Positions 26,157 through 36,443 of a DNA stretch of 48,655 nucleotides are shown piece after piece. Origin of the DNA: Xanthobacteraceae bacterium (lineage in GTDB: Bacteria > Pseudomonadota > Alphaproteobacteria > Rhizobiales > Xanthobacteraceae); assembly GCA_030037645.1 (NCBI GenBank), contig JASHQI010000041.1:1-48655 (forward strand). The letters are read 5' to 3'. Position 1 is the stretch's first letter, and the number at the start of each line of letters is the position of its first letter. The position numbers and the translations under genes were made by a program. Below the pieces are notes generated by a model. That model was not told the DNA's origin. It made no database searches and was given only the letters and a program-made list of their open reading frames with translations.

Positions 26157-26369
26157 TCATGCGTTGTCTGTCCTCTTGCTCATCCACGCCATGATCGGCA
26201 TCGCCGGCAGCACCCAGCCCAGCCCGGCAATGACATAATAGGCGATCGAAGCAATTGCATTGTTGTGGATGAGCGGCGCTTGTGCCAGCGCCATCGCGAG
26301 CAGCGCCCACACGATCACGAGCGCGAACAGCAATACAGTGCCAATGAATTTACGCAGCCGGATCGACAT
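26157..26369 (-). CDS. DUF2842 membrane protein
   Basis: A 70-aa protein with two membrane helices (FIGTVLLFALVIVWALLAMA and YYVIAGLGWVLPAMPIMAWM). The basic start MSIRLRKFIGT and the WVLPAMPIMAWM ending match the DUF2842 family of alphaproteobacteria, function unknown. I chose the ATG at 26369; the open frame continues to 26423 but the shorter form has the family length. It is divergent from ctaA, a neighbour often seen in this order. Confidence 0.85.
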   Translation of the reverse strand: MSIRLRKFIGTVLLFALVIVWALLAMALAQAPLIHNNAIASIAYYVIAGLGWVLPAMPIMAWMSKRTDNA

Positions 26370-26458
26370 AAGGACTAGCTCCAGGAGCGACATAACGTCG
26401 GTTGCGGGGGCAGGGGGCAGCACTATATGGTCCGCGCGCCTGCGACAAGCGATCGGCG

Positions 26459-27574
26459 ATGGTCAGTACATATTCAGTTAGACACTCGGGCGAGCCGCAA
26501 CGGTCCGCTCACCTGCACGCAATCCGGCTGTGGCTCTACGTTGTCGCCGCGCTGGTGCTGGCGATGGTCCTGGTCGGAGGCGCGACCAGATTGACCGAGT
26601 CGGGTCTGTCGATCACCCAATGGCAGCCCGTCATGGGTGCTATACCGCCGCTGAGCGAGACCCAGTGGGAGAACGAGTTCCACAAATATCAGCAAATTCC
26701 GCAGTACCGCGAGCTCAACCGCGGCATGAGCTTGGATGCGTTCAAGCGGATCTATTGGTGGGAATGGACACATCGACTCCTCGGCCGTCTGATCGGTGCG
26801 GCTTTCCTGCTGCCGTTTTTATGGTTTCTGTGGCGCGGTTGGATTGGTCCCGGCTTGCGCGGACGCTTATGGTTCATCTTCGGCCTTGGCGCATTACAAG
26901 GCGCGGTCGGGTGGTGGATGGTTGCCTCAGGCTTGGCCAATCGTGTCGAGGTCTCGCAATACCGGCTGGCGGTCCATCTTCTCCTCGCTTGCGTGATCTA
27001 TGTCGGCTTGATCTGGACTCCGCAGCGATTGGATGAGCATTCGTCTCAGCCTCCGTCTTATGTGGGACAGAGAGGAGCCGCGATCCGCATTCGCGTCAGC
27101 GCATTCGGATTGTTGATCCTCGTTCTTGCGCAAATCTATCTCGGTGCCTTGGTCGCCGGCTTGCGCGCCGGATATGTTTATAACACCTGGCCGCTGATCG
27201 ACGGTTCGTTCGTGCCGAGTGCCGCGCGCCTATTCCTCGGCACGCCGCTTTGGCGGAATTTTTTCGAGAACACGCTCACGGTCCAATTTGACCATCGCAT
27301 GCTCGCCTATACGATTTTCATCTGCGCGCTGCTGCACGCGCTCGATGTGGCAACAACCGTCAGGAAGGGATGGATCGTTACGAGCGCGGTTTCGCTCGCG
27401 GCCGCAGTGACGCTTCAAGCGGCCCTCGGCATCTCGACATTGCTGCTGCGGGTGCCGATGACTCTGGCGCTGATGCACCAGGCGATGGCGATGTTGTTGT
27501 TGACGGTGGCGACGACGCACGCCGCCGTCGCGACCCGCATCCGGCGTGAAGTTGTTCCGCTTGCACCGGCTTGA
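26459..27574 (+). CDS. ctaA: Heme A synthase (COX15/CtaA)
   Basis: It oxidises heme O to heme A for cytochrome oxidase. The 371-aa integral membrane protein has eight hydrophobic segments and the family motifs [36 protein letters not shown] and [11 protein letters not shown], including the four His ligands. The type matches alphaproteobacterial CtaA (type 2). ATG at 26459; a longer frame to 26402 is open but has no family similarity. Ends 29 nt before the convergent metY gene. Confidence 0.94.
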   Translation: MVSTYSVRHSGEPQRSAHLHAIRLWLYVVAALVLAMVLVGGATRLTESGLSITQWQPVMGAIPPLSETQWENEFHKYQQIPQYRELNRGMSLDAFKRIYWWEWTHRLLGRLIGAAFLLPFLWFLWRGWIGPGLRGRLWFIFGLGALQGAVGWWMVASGLANRVEVSQYRLAVHLLLACVIYVGLIWTPQRLDEHSSQPPSYVGQRGAAIRIRVSAFGLLILVLAQIYLGALVAGLRAGYVYNTWPLIDGSFVPSAARLFLGTPLWRNFFENTLTVQFDHRMLAYTIFICALLHALDVATTVRKGWIVTSAVSLAAAVTLQAALGISTLLLRVPMTLALMHQAMAMLLLTVATTHAAVATRIRREVVPLAPA

Positions 27575-27603
27575 CGCCGTTCGCAGGCAACCGAATTCAA
27601 AAT

Positions 27604-28884
27604 CTAATCCGCGAGCCCCTGTTCGAGGTCGGCGATGATGTCTTCCTTGTCCTCGATCCCGATCGAGAGCCGCACCACGTCGGGGCCGGCGCCGGCCTGG
27701 ATTTTTTGCGCATCGGTCAACTGACGATGCGTGGTCGACGCCGGATGGATGATCAGCGAGCGCGTATCGCCGATATTGGCGAGATGTGAAAACAACTTCA
27801 CATTCGAGACGAGTTTGACGCCGGCGTCGTAGCCGCCCTTCAGCCCGAACGTGAACACCGCGCCGGCGCCGTTCGGGCAGTATTTCTTGGCCAGGTTGTG
27901 ATAGCGGTCGCCCGGCAGTCCCGGATAGCTGACCCAGGCGACCTTGGGATGTGTTGAGATCCACTCGGCAACGGCCTGCGTGTTATCGCAATGCTTTTGC
28001 ATGCGCAGGGGCAGTGTCTCGATGCCGGTGAGGACGAGGAAGGCGTTGAACGGCGACAGCGCCGAGCCGATGTCGCGCAACGCCAATACGCGGCAGGCGA
28101 TGGCGAAGGCGAAATTGCCGAACGTCTCATGGAGGACGATGCCGTGATACTCCGGGCGCGGTTCGCAGAGCATCGGGTAGCGCCGCTCGCGGGACCAGTT
28201 GAAAGTACCGCCGTCGACAATCATGCCGGCGATGGAATTGCCGTGGCCGCCCAGGAATTTGGTCAGCGAATGCACCACAATGTCGGCGCCGTGGTCGAAT
28301 GGCTTGCAGAGGTACGGTGTGGCCAGCGTGTTGTCGACGATATAAGGCACCCCCGCGCGCTTCGCGATTTGTGAAACCGCCGCCATGTCGGTGATGACGC
28401 CGCCCGGATTGGCGATCGATTCCGAGAAGATCGCCTTGGTTTTCGGACTGATGGCGCGCTCGAACGAGGCAATGTCGTCAGGATCCGCCCACACCACGTT
28501 CCAGCCGAAATTCTTGAACGCGTGATTGAACTGGTTGATCGAGCCGCCGTAGAGCTTTTTGGAGGCGACGAATTCGTCGCCCGGTTGTAGCAGGCAGTGA
28601 AACACCAGAACTTGCGCCGCGTGTCCTGACGCGACCGCGAGCCCGGCGGTGCCGCCCTCGAGAGCCGCGACGCGTTCTTCGAGCACTGCATTGGTCGGGT
28701 TGCCGATGCGAGTATAGATGTTGCCGAACGTCTGCAAGCCAAACAGCGAAGCGGCGTGATCGACACTTTCGAAAACGTACGACGTGGTCTGGTAGATCGG
28801 CGTGGCCCGCGCGCCAGTCGTGGGATCGGGCTGTGCACCGGCATGAACGGCTAGCGTGGCAAATCCAGGAATGCGTTCGCTCAT
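27604..28884 (-). CDS. metY: O-acetylhomoserine sulfhydrylase (aminocarboxypropyltransferase)
   Basis: A PLP enzyme (426 aa) of the Cys/Met metabolism family that makes homocysteine from O-acetylhomoserine and sulfide. Features: [20 protein letters not shown] at the start, [60 protein letters not shown], and the PLP lysine in [12 protein letters not shown]. The C-terminal [20 protein letters not shown] is typical of MetY. It stands alone on the minus strand. Confidence 0.94.
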   Translation of the reverse strand: MSERIPGFATLAVHAGAQPDPTTGARATPIYQTTSYVFESVDHAASLFGLQTFGNIYTRIGNPTNAVLEERVAALEGGTAGLAVASGHAAQVLVFHCLLQPGDEFVASKKLYGGSINQFNHAFKNFGWNVVWADPDDIASFERAISPKTKAIFSESIANPGGVITDMAAVSQIAKRAGVPYIVDNTLATPYLCKPFDHGADIVVHSLTKFLGGHGNSIAGMIVDGGTFNWSRERRYPMLCEPRPEYHGIVLHETFGNFAFAIACRVLALRDIGSALSPFNAFLVLTGIETLPLRMQKHCDNTQAVAEWISTHPKVAWVSYPGLPGDRYHNLAKKYCPNGAGAVFTFGLKGGYDAGVKLVSNVKLFSHLANIGDTRSLIIHPASTTHRQLTDAQKIQAGAGPDVVRLSIGIEDKEDIIADLEQGLAD

Positions 28885-28991
28885 CGACCGATCCTCGAGT
28901 GGAAAAGTGCTGGTTTCGGTTTATAGAACCGGCAGGGGTCGTCAAGGCGCCGGGAAGGCTTTTGCGTTGATGCCGATGCGTTAAACGGTCC

Positions 28992-29570
28992 TCAGTGTCC
29001 GCCTTCTTCGCGTTGTACGCGGTCCGCGGCTTCGGTGGCGCCGCCGGGCACGCTCATGCGGCTCAGCGACATGCGCTGAATTCCCCCGATGGTGGCCTTC
29101 TTCGAGCTGATGGTGCGCGTGTTGACGCCCATCCACGCAATCTCCGATGACAACCGGCCGTATTCGATTTTCGGGCAGCGGTTCATCACGACTTTGAGGC
29201 CATTGGCCTCGGCCAATGCGGCGGCTTCGTCGTTGCGGACTCCGAGCTGCATCCAGATGGCTTGCGGCCGCGGCTTGAGCTTCAGCGCCTCCTGAACAAT
29301 CGGCAGCGCGTATTGCGAGCCGCGAAAAATATCGACCATGTCAACCGACTCGGCGATGTCGGTCAGGCGCGCATAGATTCTCTGGCCAAGCATCATTTCA
29401 CCGGCATGGCCGGGATTCACCGGGATCATGTGGTAGCCGCGTTCGAGCAGGTACTTGAAGGCAAAGTAGCTCGGTCGGTTCTCCTTTTCCGAAGCGCCGA
29501 CCATCGCAATCGATTTCACGGTATTGAGGATGCCGCGGATGTAGTTGTCAGGATAGGAATCGTGGTTCAT
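28992..29570 (-). CDS. CoA-binding domain protein (YccU-like)
   Basis: A 192-aa protein with a CoA-binding Rossmann domain: KSIAMVGASEKENRPSYFAF, GYHMIPVNPGHAGEMMLGQ, VDMVDIFRGSQYALPIVQEA and WMQLGVRNDEAAALAEANGL, ending MNRCPKIEYGRL. Its function is not known in detail. The start chosen is ATG 29570 (MNHDSYPDNYIRGIL); a frame to 29600 would overlap the upstream hydratase stop. The C-terminal 40 residues are an Arg/Ser-rich extension. It may form an operon with the enoyl-CoA hydratase. Confidence 0.87.
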   Translation of the reverse strand: MNHDSYPDNYIRGILNTVKSIAMVGASEKENRPSYFAFKYLLERGYHMIPVNPGHAGEMMLGQRIYARLTDIAESVDMVDIFRGSQYALPIVQEALKLKPRPQAIWMQLGVRNDEAAALAEANGLKVVMNRCPKIEYGRLSSEIAWMGVNTRTISSKKATIGGIQRMSLSRMSVPGGATEAADRVQREEGGH

Positions 29571-29584
29571 TGCCGGCACCGATC

Positions 29585-30412
29585 TCAGCGGTTCTCCCAT
29601 TTCGGCTCGCGTTTTTCAATGAACGCGCGGATGCCTTCTTCGGCGTCGCGCGCCATCATGTTTTCGACCATGACTTCTGAGGCGTAGTTATAGGCGTCGA
29701 CAAGTGACATTTCGAGCTGCCGATAGAACGCCTCCTTGCCGATTTTGACGATCAGGGCCGACTTGGCGGTGATTTTTTTTGCCAGCTTGATCGCTTCCTC
29801 GCGAACCCTATCGGGCGCGACCACGTGATTGATCAAACCGATGCGCGCCGCATCTTCGGCCGTGGTCATTTCGCCGGTCAGCAGCATTTCCATGGCGTGC
29901 TTGCGGGCGACGTTGCGTGAGAGCGCGACCATTGGCGTCGAGCAGAACAAGCCGATATTGACTCCGGGGGTGGCAAATTTCGCCTCGCGCGAGGCGACCG
30001 CGAGATCGCAGCTCGCCACCAGTTGGCAGCCCGCGGCCGTGGCCGTGGCCTGAACTGCGGCAACGACCGGCTGCGGCAGCATGACGACCTGCTGCATGAC
30101 GGTGCTGCATAGTCCCATGATGTGCTTGAAATAGCCGCGCCCCCGATCTTCGTCGGAGCGATGCCCGTTCATCTCCTTGAGGTCATGGCCGGCGGAAAAC
30201 GCCGGGCCATTCGCGGCAAGGACCACCGCGCGAATGTTGCGCTCGTGCGCGATTGTGGTCAGCGCATCGCCGAGCGCCTCAAGCATCGCCTCCGACAGGC
30301 TGTTGCGCGCCTGCGGCCGATTGAGTGTCAGGACGGCGATCTCGGCGATGTCCTCACGTTGGAGGATGAGCGAGAAGGACGCGGCGGCGACAGCGGCGGC
30401 TCGGCTGGTCAT
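29585..30412 (-). CDS. Enoyl-CoA hydratase/isomerase family protein
   Basis: A 275-aa crotonase-fold protein. The N-terminal IAVLTLNRPQARNSLSEAML and the oxyanion-hole and CoA motifs AFSAGHDLKEM and PQPVVAAVQATATAAGCQLV are visible; the second Glu position is replaced (LFCSTPMVALSRNV), as in some hydratases annotated as ECHDC3-like. So substrate is uncertain. The gene lies 14 nt upstream of the CoA-binding protein. Start ATG at 30412; an ATG at 30439 is also in frame. Confidence 0.88.
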   Translation of the reverse strand: MTSRAAAVAAASFSLILQREDIAEIAVLTLNRPQARNSLSEAMLEALGDALTTIAHERNIRAVVLAANGPAFSAGHDLKEMNGHRSDEDRGRGYFKHIMGLCSTVMQQVVMLPQPVVAAVQATATAAGCQLVASCDLAVASREAKFATPGVNIGLFCSTPMVALSRNVARKHAMEMLLTGEMTTAEDAARIGLINHVVAPDRVREEAIKLAKKITAKSALIVKIGKEAFYRQLEMSLVDAYNYASEVMVENMMARDAEEGIRAFIEKREPKWENR

Positions 30413-30622
30413 GGCTTTGATCCGGATACCGTTCCACATATGGCAAGCACTTGCCGGGATTCTAGCCGATCCGCAAAAACCTCAGCAGGGGCAGTGAAGG
30501 AAAGTTGCACTGAAAAGGACCTGTATCATAGTACCTCTCAGTCAACCTTTTGATGATACTCCATAAAATGTGCAAATGATATTGACCCTTCGGGCTGGAG
30601 CGGTTACAAGCCTGCTCACGGC

Positions 30623-30640
30623 GCCGTCCCTCTAGACGGC
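30623..30640 (+). promoter_or_regulatory. Hairpin in the rplM leader
   Basis: GCCGTC (30623-30628) and GACGGC (30635-30640) form a perfect 6-bp stem with a 6-nt loop, ending 22 nt before the rplM start. It may take part in translational control of the L13-S9 operon or simply be structural. No experimental family is assigned. Confidence 0.35.
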
Positions 30641-30662
30641 TTCATCCCAAGCGGAAGCGGAC

Positions 30663-31127
30663 ATGAAAACCTTTTCGGCAAAGGCCGCCGAAGTCGACAA
30701 GAAATGGGTGATGATCGATGCCGACGGACTTGTGGTCGGCCGGCTTGCTTCGATCGTGGCGATGCGACTGCGCGGCAAGCACAAGCCGACCTTCACGCCC
30801 CATGTCGACTGCGGCGACAATGTCATCGTCATCAACGCCGCCAAGGTGGTGCTGACCGGCCGCAAGGTCGAACAAAAAGTTTATTACAAGCACACTGGTT
30901 ACATCGGCGGCATCAAGGAGCGCAGCGCCAAGGCTATTCTGACGGGCCGCTTTCCGGAGCGGATCGTCGAGAAAGCGGTGGAGCGCATGCTGCCGCATGG
31001 TCCGCTGGGCCGTCGCCAACTCGGCAATTTGCGAGTCTATCCCGATGCCGAGCATCCCCACCAGGCGCAGCAGCCGGAGAAACTCGATGTCGCTGCGATG
31101 AACCGCAAGAACAAGAGGATCGCCTGA
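30663..31127 (+). CDS. rplM: 50S ribosomal protein L13
   Basis: A 154-aa L13 protein: [60 protein letters not shown] and [20 protein letters not shown] are the family landmarks. It shares one base with rpsI (TGATG), the standard L13-S9 operon. Confidence 0.98.
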   Translation: MKTFSAKAAEVDKKWVMIDADGLVVGRLASIVAMRLRGKHKPTFTPHVDCGDNVIVINAAKVVLTGRKVEQKVYYKHTGYIGGIKERSAKAILTGRFPERIVEKAVERMLPHGPLGRRQLGNLRVYPDAEHPHQAQQPEKLDVAAMNRKNKRIA

Positions 31128-31606
31128 TGGCCGAGACCATTCAGTCGCTTGACGAGCTGGCCACGCTTAAGCCGGCTGCAACTCCGCAGACGCCTACCTA
31201 TGCGCAAAAGCTCGACAAGCAGGGCCGCGCCTATGCCACCGGCAAGCGCAAAGATGCCGTCGCGCGGGTTTGGATCAAGATGGGCGGCGGCAAAATCGTC
31301 ATCAATGATCGGCCGGTGGAGACCTATTTCGCCCGCCCGGTCTTGCGCATGCTGATCCAGCAGCCGCTCGTCGCGTCCAACCGCCAGGGTCAATATGATG
31401 TGGTTTGCACGGTTTCCGGCGGCGGATTGTCGGGGCAGGCGGGCGCAGTGCGCCATGGCCTGTCTAAGGCGCTGATGCGCCATGAGCCGGAGCTCCGCCC
31501 AGTGCTCAAGCGCGGCGGCTTCCTCACCCGCGACCCGCGTGTGGTTGAACGCAAGAAGTACGGCAAGGCCAAAGCGCGAAGAAGCTTCCAGTTCTCCAAG
31601 CGGTAA
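31127..31606 (+). CDS. rpsI: 30S ribosomal protein S9
   Basis: A 159-aa S9 with the conserved body [20 protein letters not shown] and the C-terminal tail [11 protein letters not shown] reaching the P site of the 30S subunit. An N-terminal extension of about 38 residues ([16 protein letters not shown]...) is typical for this order. The ATG overlaps the rplM stop by one base. Confidence 0.98.
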   Translation: MAETIQSLDELATLKPAATPQTPTYAQKLDKQGRAYATGKRKDAVARVWIKMGGGKIVINDRPVETYFARPVLRMLIQQPLVASNRQGQYDVVCTVSGGGLSGQAGAVRHGLSKALMRHEPELRPVLKRGGFLTRDPRVVERKKYGKAKARRSFQFSKR

Positions 31607-31707
31607 TTATCGTCATTACGGGCGCGACGCCTGCGCGCACCCAAAATCCATACTCCCTGTTTTGCGAGAATATTTCGGCGACGGTTCTAAAACTGTCGGG
31701 ATGATGG

Positions 31708-31743
31708 ATTCCGGGTTCCGCGCTTTCGCGCGGCCCCCGGAAT
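31708..31743. repeat. REP-like palindrome between rpsI and the CmcJ-type gene
   Basis: ATTCCGGG....CGCGC, loop TTTC, GCGCG....CCCGGAAT makes a long hairpin between two convergent genes. An adjoining segment from about 31613 (GTCATTACGGGCGCGACGCC) resembles another short repeat of this kind. Such palindromes are frequent in Bradyrhizobium-like genomes and may terminate transcription from both sides. Confidence 0.65.
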
Positions 31744-31748
31744 GACGA

Positions 31749-32582
31749 TCAGAAAAACGCCATCGTGCGGATTTCGATGCTCTCGCGTGGGCGAGCGTGC
31801 GGCGGCGTAGTTGGATCTTCGAATGCCGTATGCGCGGTCCAGCGCGCCCGGCCGTCCTTCAGCGAATCGTACACCTTGAAGACCAGCGCCTCCTCGCGCC
31901 GCATGCGCGGGAACCAGTACCATTTATGCGCCGGATTGTACCTGATCGCGTAGGTCTGGCCGATGCGGCCGGGAGCGCGCCGCTCCGAAACGATCATGTC
32001 GTTGGGCGACAGTGTCCGCGCGTCAGCCATGGCAAGCGGGTAGGTTTCCACGGGATGGCGGATCGGCCGCCAGACCTGGATGATGGCGAAGCGGCGCTGC
32101 AACAATTGCTCCGCTTCGTCCGGCAGGATATCGCGCACGCGCTGCGGAGCCGACCATTCGGTGTAGTCGTTGTGCACGCGGCGTACCACCTCGCGTATTT
32201 TCTTTGCCTCACGCAATTCGTCGTCGGCGGTGCGCAGTGTATGGTCGAATACGACGACACGCTTGCACCCGCTCTCGGCTTTGACCAGCGCCTCCATTTC
32301 CGGATAGTAGACGCGCCTGATCTCGTCCTCGTCATAAAAATCCACCATCTTGGTATCGTGACCAACGAAGCGAAAACCGTCGTTCTCCAACACAAACTCT
32401 TTTGCGTGAGGGCGGCCATTGTGGAGCACCATGCGGCGCGGATCGGGCGTGCCACCGGAGCGCCCATCGCGGGCGCCGGGAGTGGCGACGATCGTGAAGA
32501 CCTTGGTGCCGTTATCCACGATGTAATTGAGCGTCGCCTCGATCGTATCGGGCGCAAGGTCAAGTTCGGCGGTCTGATCCAT
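31749..32582 (-). CDS. CmcJ/NvfI family oxidoreductase
   Basis: A 277-aa protein like those related to CmcJ of cephamycin synthesis and fungal NvfI/AsaB proteins, in part 2-oxoglutarate/iron-linked oxygenases. Recognisable segments are RRVYYPEMEALVKAESGCKR, VVVFDHTLR, VHNDYTEWSAPQRVRDILPD, IQVWRPIRHPVETYPLAMAD and HTAFEDPTTPPHARPRESIE, ending IEIRTMAFF. The reaction is not predictable. It stands alone, with no biosynthetic neighbours, so its role may be detoxification or a minor pathway. The 329-nt region upstream is shared with the divergent GGDEF gene. Confidence 0.82.
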   Translation of the reverse strand: MDQTAELDLAPDTIEATLNYIVDNGTKVFTIVATPGARDGRSGGTPDPRRMVLHNGRPHAKEFVLENDGFRFVGHDTKMVDFYDEDEIRRVYYPEMEALVKAESGCKRVVVFDHTLRTADDELREAKKIREVVRRVHNDYTEWSAPQRVRDILPDEAEQLLQRRFAIIQVWRPIRHPVETYPLAMADARTLSPNDMIVSERRAPGRIGQTYAIRYNPAHKWYWFPRMRREEALVFKVYDSLKDGRARWTAHTAFEDPTTPPHARPRESIEIRTMAFF

Positions 32583-32911
32583 GAAACACTCCTTGCATTT
32601 TCATAAATCTAATCGCTCGCAGCCACGAGGTGAAGAGACATCGGAACGGGCTGTGAGGAACGGCCCGCCATGATTTGGGCCGTCAAACATCGCGCGCTGA
32701 GGGTTTATCGGGGCAACGTCGTTTGTCCAACTTTGCCTGTTCCTCAGGCGGTCTTTGCGACTACAAATTTTACCGTTTCAATTTTCACTTCTATTCGGGA
32801 AAAACCGCAGCTTGGGTCTCACAATCGGCAAAGGCTGAAACACGATCGTTCAGCACGGTGCGCCGGTCGGTGGTAGGTAATACTACTGATTGAGGGCAAG
32901 GAGCACCATCA
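32583..32911. other. 329-nt divergent intergenic region
   Basis: I see no gene or clear site. It is moderately AT-richer than its neighbours in the part 32755-32810 and must hold the promoters of the CmcJ-type gene and of the GGDEF gene. An AAGGAG ribosome site lies at 32899-32904 for the latter. Confidence 0.6.
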
Positions 32912-34222
32912 ATGTTGGCCCGTCTGGCGGAGGCGTCGATGTCACTCGACGTCGCAACATTGTTCGTTATCGCCATTTGTGTGGCGTCCCTGCTTGGCTT
33001 GTTTCTGCTGTTCGCGTGGATGCAGGACGGTATCCCCGCGCTGGCGTGGTGGGGTGCGGCCTATTTGATCGGTGGATTTTCCGGCACCATCTGGCGCTTG
33101 GGCGGTGCGATCTCGCCGCCGCTACCGGCGAATGTCGCCAATGTGCTCCTGTTCATCGCGCTAGGCATGATTTGGACCGCCGCTCGAGTGTTTCACGGCC
33201 GACCCGTGCTGTGGGGCACCATGTGTCTTGGCGCCATCGTCTGGCTTGCGTCGTCTTTTTCTCCCGCATTCACTCGTTCGGCGGCGTCGCACCTCGTGAT
33301 GAGTTCGCTCATCGTTGCAACCTATACTTTCCTGACCGCGGCGGAGCTGTGGCGCGAGCGGCGTAAGGCGCTCATCTGCCGATGGCCGGCGATTTTCGTT
33401 CCAATGCTGCACGGCGCCATCTTCTTCTTTCCGGTCGCGTTGGCAGGCCTCGCGGCAAACAACGATGCGAGCCGTGGTCTCGGCACAGGCTGGGTGGCGG
33501 TCTACGCGATCGAGGTTGTACTCTACGTGGTCGGCGCCGCGTTCGTTGTGCTGGTCCTGGCGAAAGACCGCACCGTTCGCCAGTACAAAATGGCCGCTGC
33601 GACCGATTCATTGACCGATCTTCTCAACCGCCGCGGCTTCTTCGAGGCCGCGGCCGAAGTCATGACCCGCCAGCGGGCCAGCAACGATCCGGTCAGCGTA
33701 CTGGCTTTCGATCTCGACAACTTCAAATCGATTAACGATCGGTTCGGGCACATGGCGGGCGATGCCGTATTGGAGTTGTTCGCCTCGGTGGTGCGGAGAA
33801 CGATGCGCGCCGGCGACGTCATAGGCCGGCTGGGCGGCGAGGAGTTCGTTGCGTTATTGCCGAACAATCTGGCCGAGGCGACCGTCGCTGCCGAGCGCGT
33901 GCGTCGGGCCTTCACGACGACGTGCGCTGCCTCCCGCAACCGCGTCGCAGCGACTGTGAGCGTTGGTGTGGCCTGCGGTTCGGCCTTCGCCGAGATCGAT
34001 ATGCTCATCGCGCGCGCCGATGCTGCGCTCTATCGCGCCAAGATGAACGGGCGCGATCGAGTTGAGACCGCGGAGGAGGCGGTTGGCGGCGCCTCGGATG
34101 ATTGCGCCGAGGGCGCGGTGCAAGAACAACCGGCTGCGTTGCCCTATCCGATTCCAGCGCTCGCAGTTCCGCTGGTCGGGCCGTTGCGGGCACCGTCGCA
34201 AAAGACGCTGCTCAGTCCCTAG
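32912..34222 (+). CDS. Membrane-bound diguanylate cyclase (GGDEF)
   Basis: A 436-aa protein that would make cyclic di-GMP. The N-terminal 200 residues contain about six or seven hydrophobic segments forming a sensor membrane region, beginning VATLFVIAICVASLLGLFLL. The catalytic GGDEF domain starts near DSLTDLLNRRGFFEAAAEVM, has FDLDNFKSINDRFGHMAGDA (metal and GTP contact) and the active-site loop GRLGGEEFVALL (GGEEF, functional), and ends ARADAALYRAKMNGRDRVE. No RxxD inhibitory site is evident at the usual position. A 50-residue low-complexity tail follows. The signal sensed is unknown. Confidence 0.93.
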   Translation: MLARLAEASMSLDVATLFVIAICVASLLGLFLLFAWMQDGIPALAWWGAAYLIGGFSGTIWRLGGAISPPLPANVANVLLFIALGMIWTAARVFHGRPVLWGTMCLGAIVWLASSFSPAFTRSAASHLVMSSLIVATYTFLTAAELWRERRKALICRWPAIFVPMLHGAIFFFPVALAGLAANNDASRGLGTGWVAVYAIEVVLYVVGAAFVVLVLAKDRTVRQYKMAAATDSLTDLLNRRGFFEAAAEVMTRQRASNDPVSVLAFDLDNFKSINDRFGHMAGDAVLELFASVVRRTMRAGDVIGRLGGEEFVALLPNNLAEATVAAERVRRAFTTTCAASRNRVAATVSVGVACGSAFAEIDMLIARADAALYRAKMNGRDRVETAEEAVGGASDDCAEGAVQEQPAALPYPIPALAVPLVGPLRAPSQKTLLSP

Positions 34223-34249
34223 ATCGGGCAGGGTGCCCTGATGCGCAAC

Positions 34250-34280
34250 AAAAAGAAGGCGCCGGGCAACGGCGCCTTTG
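34250..34280. terminator. Bidirectional terminator between the GGDEF gene and glnA
   Basis: AAGGCGCC, a 7-nt loop, GGCGCCTTT; the minus strand then continues with a T-rich tract (CTTCTTTTTG) after the stem, so it mainly serves glnA. The plus side has only TTTGAG. Confidence 0.7.
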
Positions 34281-34337
34281 AGTTGACATTGCAGATGCAA
34301 TGCAGGGAGGAAACTCACGCGACCAGGAACGCCACGC

Positions 34338-35747
34338 TTACGCCGAGTAATACATTTCATACTCGACCGGATGCGGCGTGTGTTCGAAGCGAATGATCTC
34401 CTGCATCTTCAGCTCCATATAGGCGTCGATGAAATCGTCATCGAACACGCCGCCGGCCTTGAGGAAGTCGCGATCCCTGTCGAGATAGCCAAGCGCCTCG
34501 CGCAGGCTGCCGCACACGGTCGGGATTTTTTTCAGCTCCTTCGGCGGCAGATCGTAAAGGTCCTTGTCGGTCGGCTCTCCTGGATTGAGCTTGCTCTTGA
34601 TGCCGTCGAGGCCGGCCATCAGCATGGCGGCGAATCCCAGATACGGATTGCACAAAGGATCCGGATAGCGCACCTCGACCCGTTTGCCCTTGGGCGACGA
34701 GGCGAGCGGAATGCGGCAGCTCGCCGATCGGTTTCTCACCGAGTAGGCAAGCAACACGGGTGCCTCGAAGCCTGGGACAAGCCGCTTATACGAATTCGTC
34801 GTCGGATTCGTGAAAGCGTTGATCGCGCGCGCATGCTTCAAGATTCCAGCGATATATTGCAGACAGGTATCCGAAAGGTCGGCGTATTTGTTGCCGGCAA
34901 ATAGCGGCTTGTCGCCCTTCCAGATCGATTGATGACAATGCATGCCCGAGCCATTGTCGCCATAGATCGGCTTCGGCATGAACGTCGCGCTCTTACCGTA
35001 AACCTGCGCGACCTGCTGGATGCAATATTTGTAGATCTGCATCTGATCCGCCATGCGCACCATGGGCGCAAACTTCATTCCAAGTTCATGCTGCGCTGAG
35101 CCGACCTCATGATGATGCTTTTCGACCTTGACGCCCATTCTGGCCATGGCCGCGAGCATCTCCGAGCGCATGTCTTGCGCTGTGTCCAGCGGCGGCACGG
35201 GGAAGTATCCCTTCTTGAAGCCGATATGGTGGCCGAGATTGCCGCCTTCGTATTCGGTATCGGAGTTGGTCGGGAACTCGACGGAGTCGACGCGATAGCC
35301 GGTATTGTATGGCGTGGCGGAATATCTCACGTCATCGAAGATGAAGAATTCGGCTTCCGGTCCAAAGAACACAGTGTCGCCCACGCCCATCGATTTGACG
35401 AGGCCGGCGGCCTTCTTGCAGATCGATCGCGGATCGCGGTTGTAGGGCTCGCCTGTGAGCGGCTCGAGCGTGTCGCATACCAATACGAGCGTCGTCTCGG
35501 CGAAGAACGGATCGATGCAGGCGCTTTCAGGGTCGGGCATCAATTGCATGTCCGATTCATGGATCGCCTTCCAACCGGCGATCGATGAGCCGTCGAACAT
35601 GATGCCGTCCGCAAACGTGTCCTCGTCGACGGTCGTTACGTCCGTCGTGACGTGCTGCCATTTGCCGCGCGGATCGGTGAACCGGAAATCGACGTATTTC
35701 ACGTCGCTGTCCTTGATCATTTTCATGACATTCTTTGGCGTCGTCAT
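34338..35747 (-). CDS. glnA: Glutamine synthetase type I
   Basis: The 469-aa dodecameric GSI condenses ammonia and glutamate. Motifs: [71 protein letters not shown], and [17 protein letters not shown]; the adenylylated tyrosine lies in [14 protein letters not shown]. It is the second gene of the glnB-glnA unit with 83 nt between them, so its supply is coupled to nitrogen control by PII and GlnE. Confidence 0.98.
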   Translation of the reverse strand: MTTPKNVMKMIKDSDVKYVDFRFTDPRGKWQHVTTDVTTVDEDTFADGIMFDGSSIAGWKAIHESDMQLMPDPESACIDPFFAETTLVLVCDTLEPLTGEPYNRDPRSICKKAAGLVKSMGVGDTVFFGPEAEFFIFDDVRYSATPYNTGYRVDSVEFPTNSDTEYEGGNLGHHIGFKKGYFPVPPLDTAQDMRSEMLAAMARMGVKVEKHHHEVGSAQHELGMKFAPMVRMADQMQIYKYCIQQVAQVYGKSATFMPKPIYGDNGSGMHCHQSIWKGDKPLFAGNKYADLSDTCLQYIAGILKHARAINAFTNPTTNSYKRLVPGFEAPVLLAYSVRNRSASCRIPLASSPKGKRVEVRYPDPLCNPYLGFAAMLMAGLDGIKSKLNPGEPTDKDLYDLPPKELKKIPTVCGSLREALGYLDRDRDFLKAGGVFDDDFIDAYMELKMQEIIRFEHTPHPVEYEMYYSA

Positions 35748-35830
35748 GGGTACCCTTTCGTGGTGCTAGTGAATGCGTCGTGGCGCTGGTCGAATTCCAC
35801 CGGCGCCGCTGGGGCAGCCGGACCAGCGGT

Positions 35831-36202
<372 letters not shown>

Positions 36203-36230
36203 TCACCGTTGGAACCGAGCCCTTTGGTTA

Positions 36231-36245
36231 GCAGGTCCCGTGCCA
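36231..36245 (-). promoter_or_regulatory. Sigma-54 (RpoN) promoter of glnB-glnA
   Basis: On the minus strand the sequence TGGCACGGGACCTGC fits the -24/-12 consensus TGGCAC-N5-TTGC with one mismatch (CTGC). It is in the right orientation and distance for glnB. NtrC control of glnBA is known in rhizobia and Bradyrhizobium. Confidence 0.8.
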
Positions 36246-36306
36246 AGGCGTTGTGGAAGCAAAAAGCGTAATCAGATCATCGAGGTAGGAGGGGATCGTC
36301 ATCACG

Positions 36307-36335
36307 CAGCGAAGGTTCGGCGTGAGCCTTCGCTG
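36307..36335. promoter_or_regulatory. Perfect 9-bp inverted repeat upstream of nnr
   Basis: CAGCGAAGG (36307-36315) and CCTTCGCTG (36327-36335) separated by 11 nt. It could be a dimeric protein's operator or an RNA hairpin; no T-tract follows. Confidence 0.45.
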
Positions 36336-36443
36336 ATGAAATGAGCAGATTGCCTATAATCTCGTCAATGGTGCACAACGCTAATATCCATATGAAGGCG
36401 CGCCGTATTCGCAGGGTGCCGCTCTCGTTATTCTCAAGGCGAC

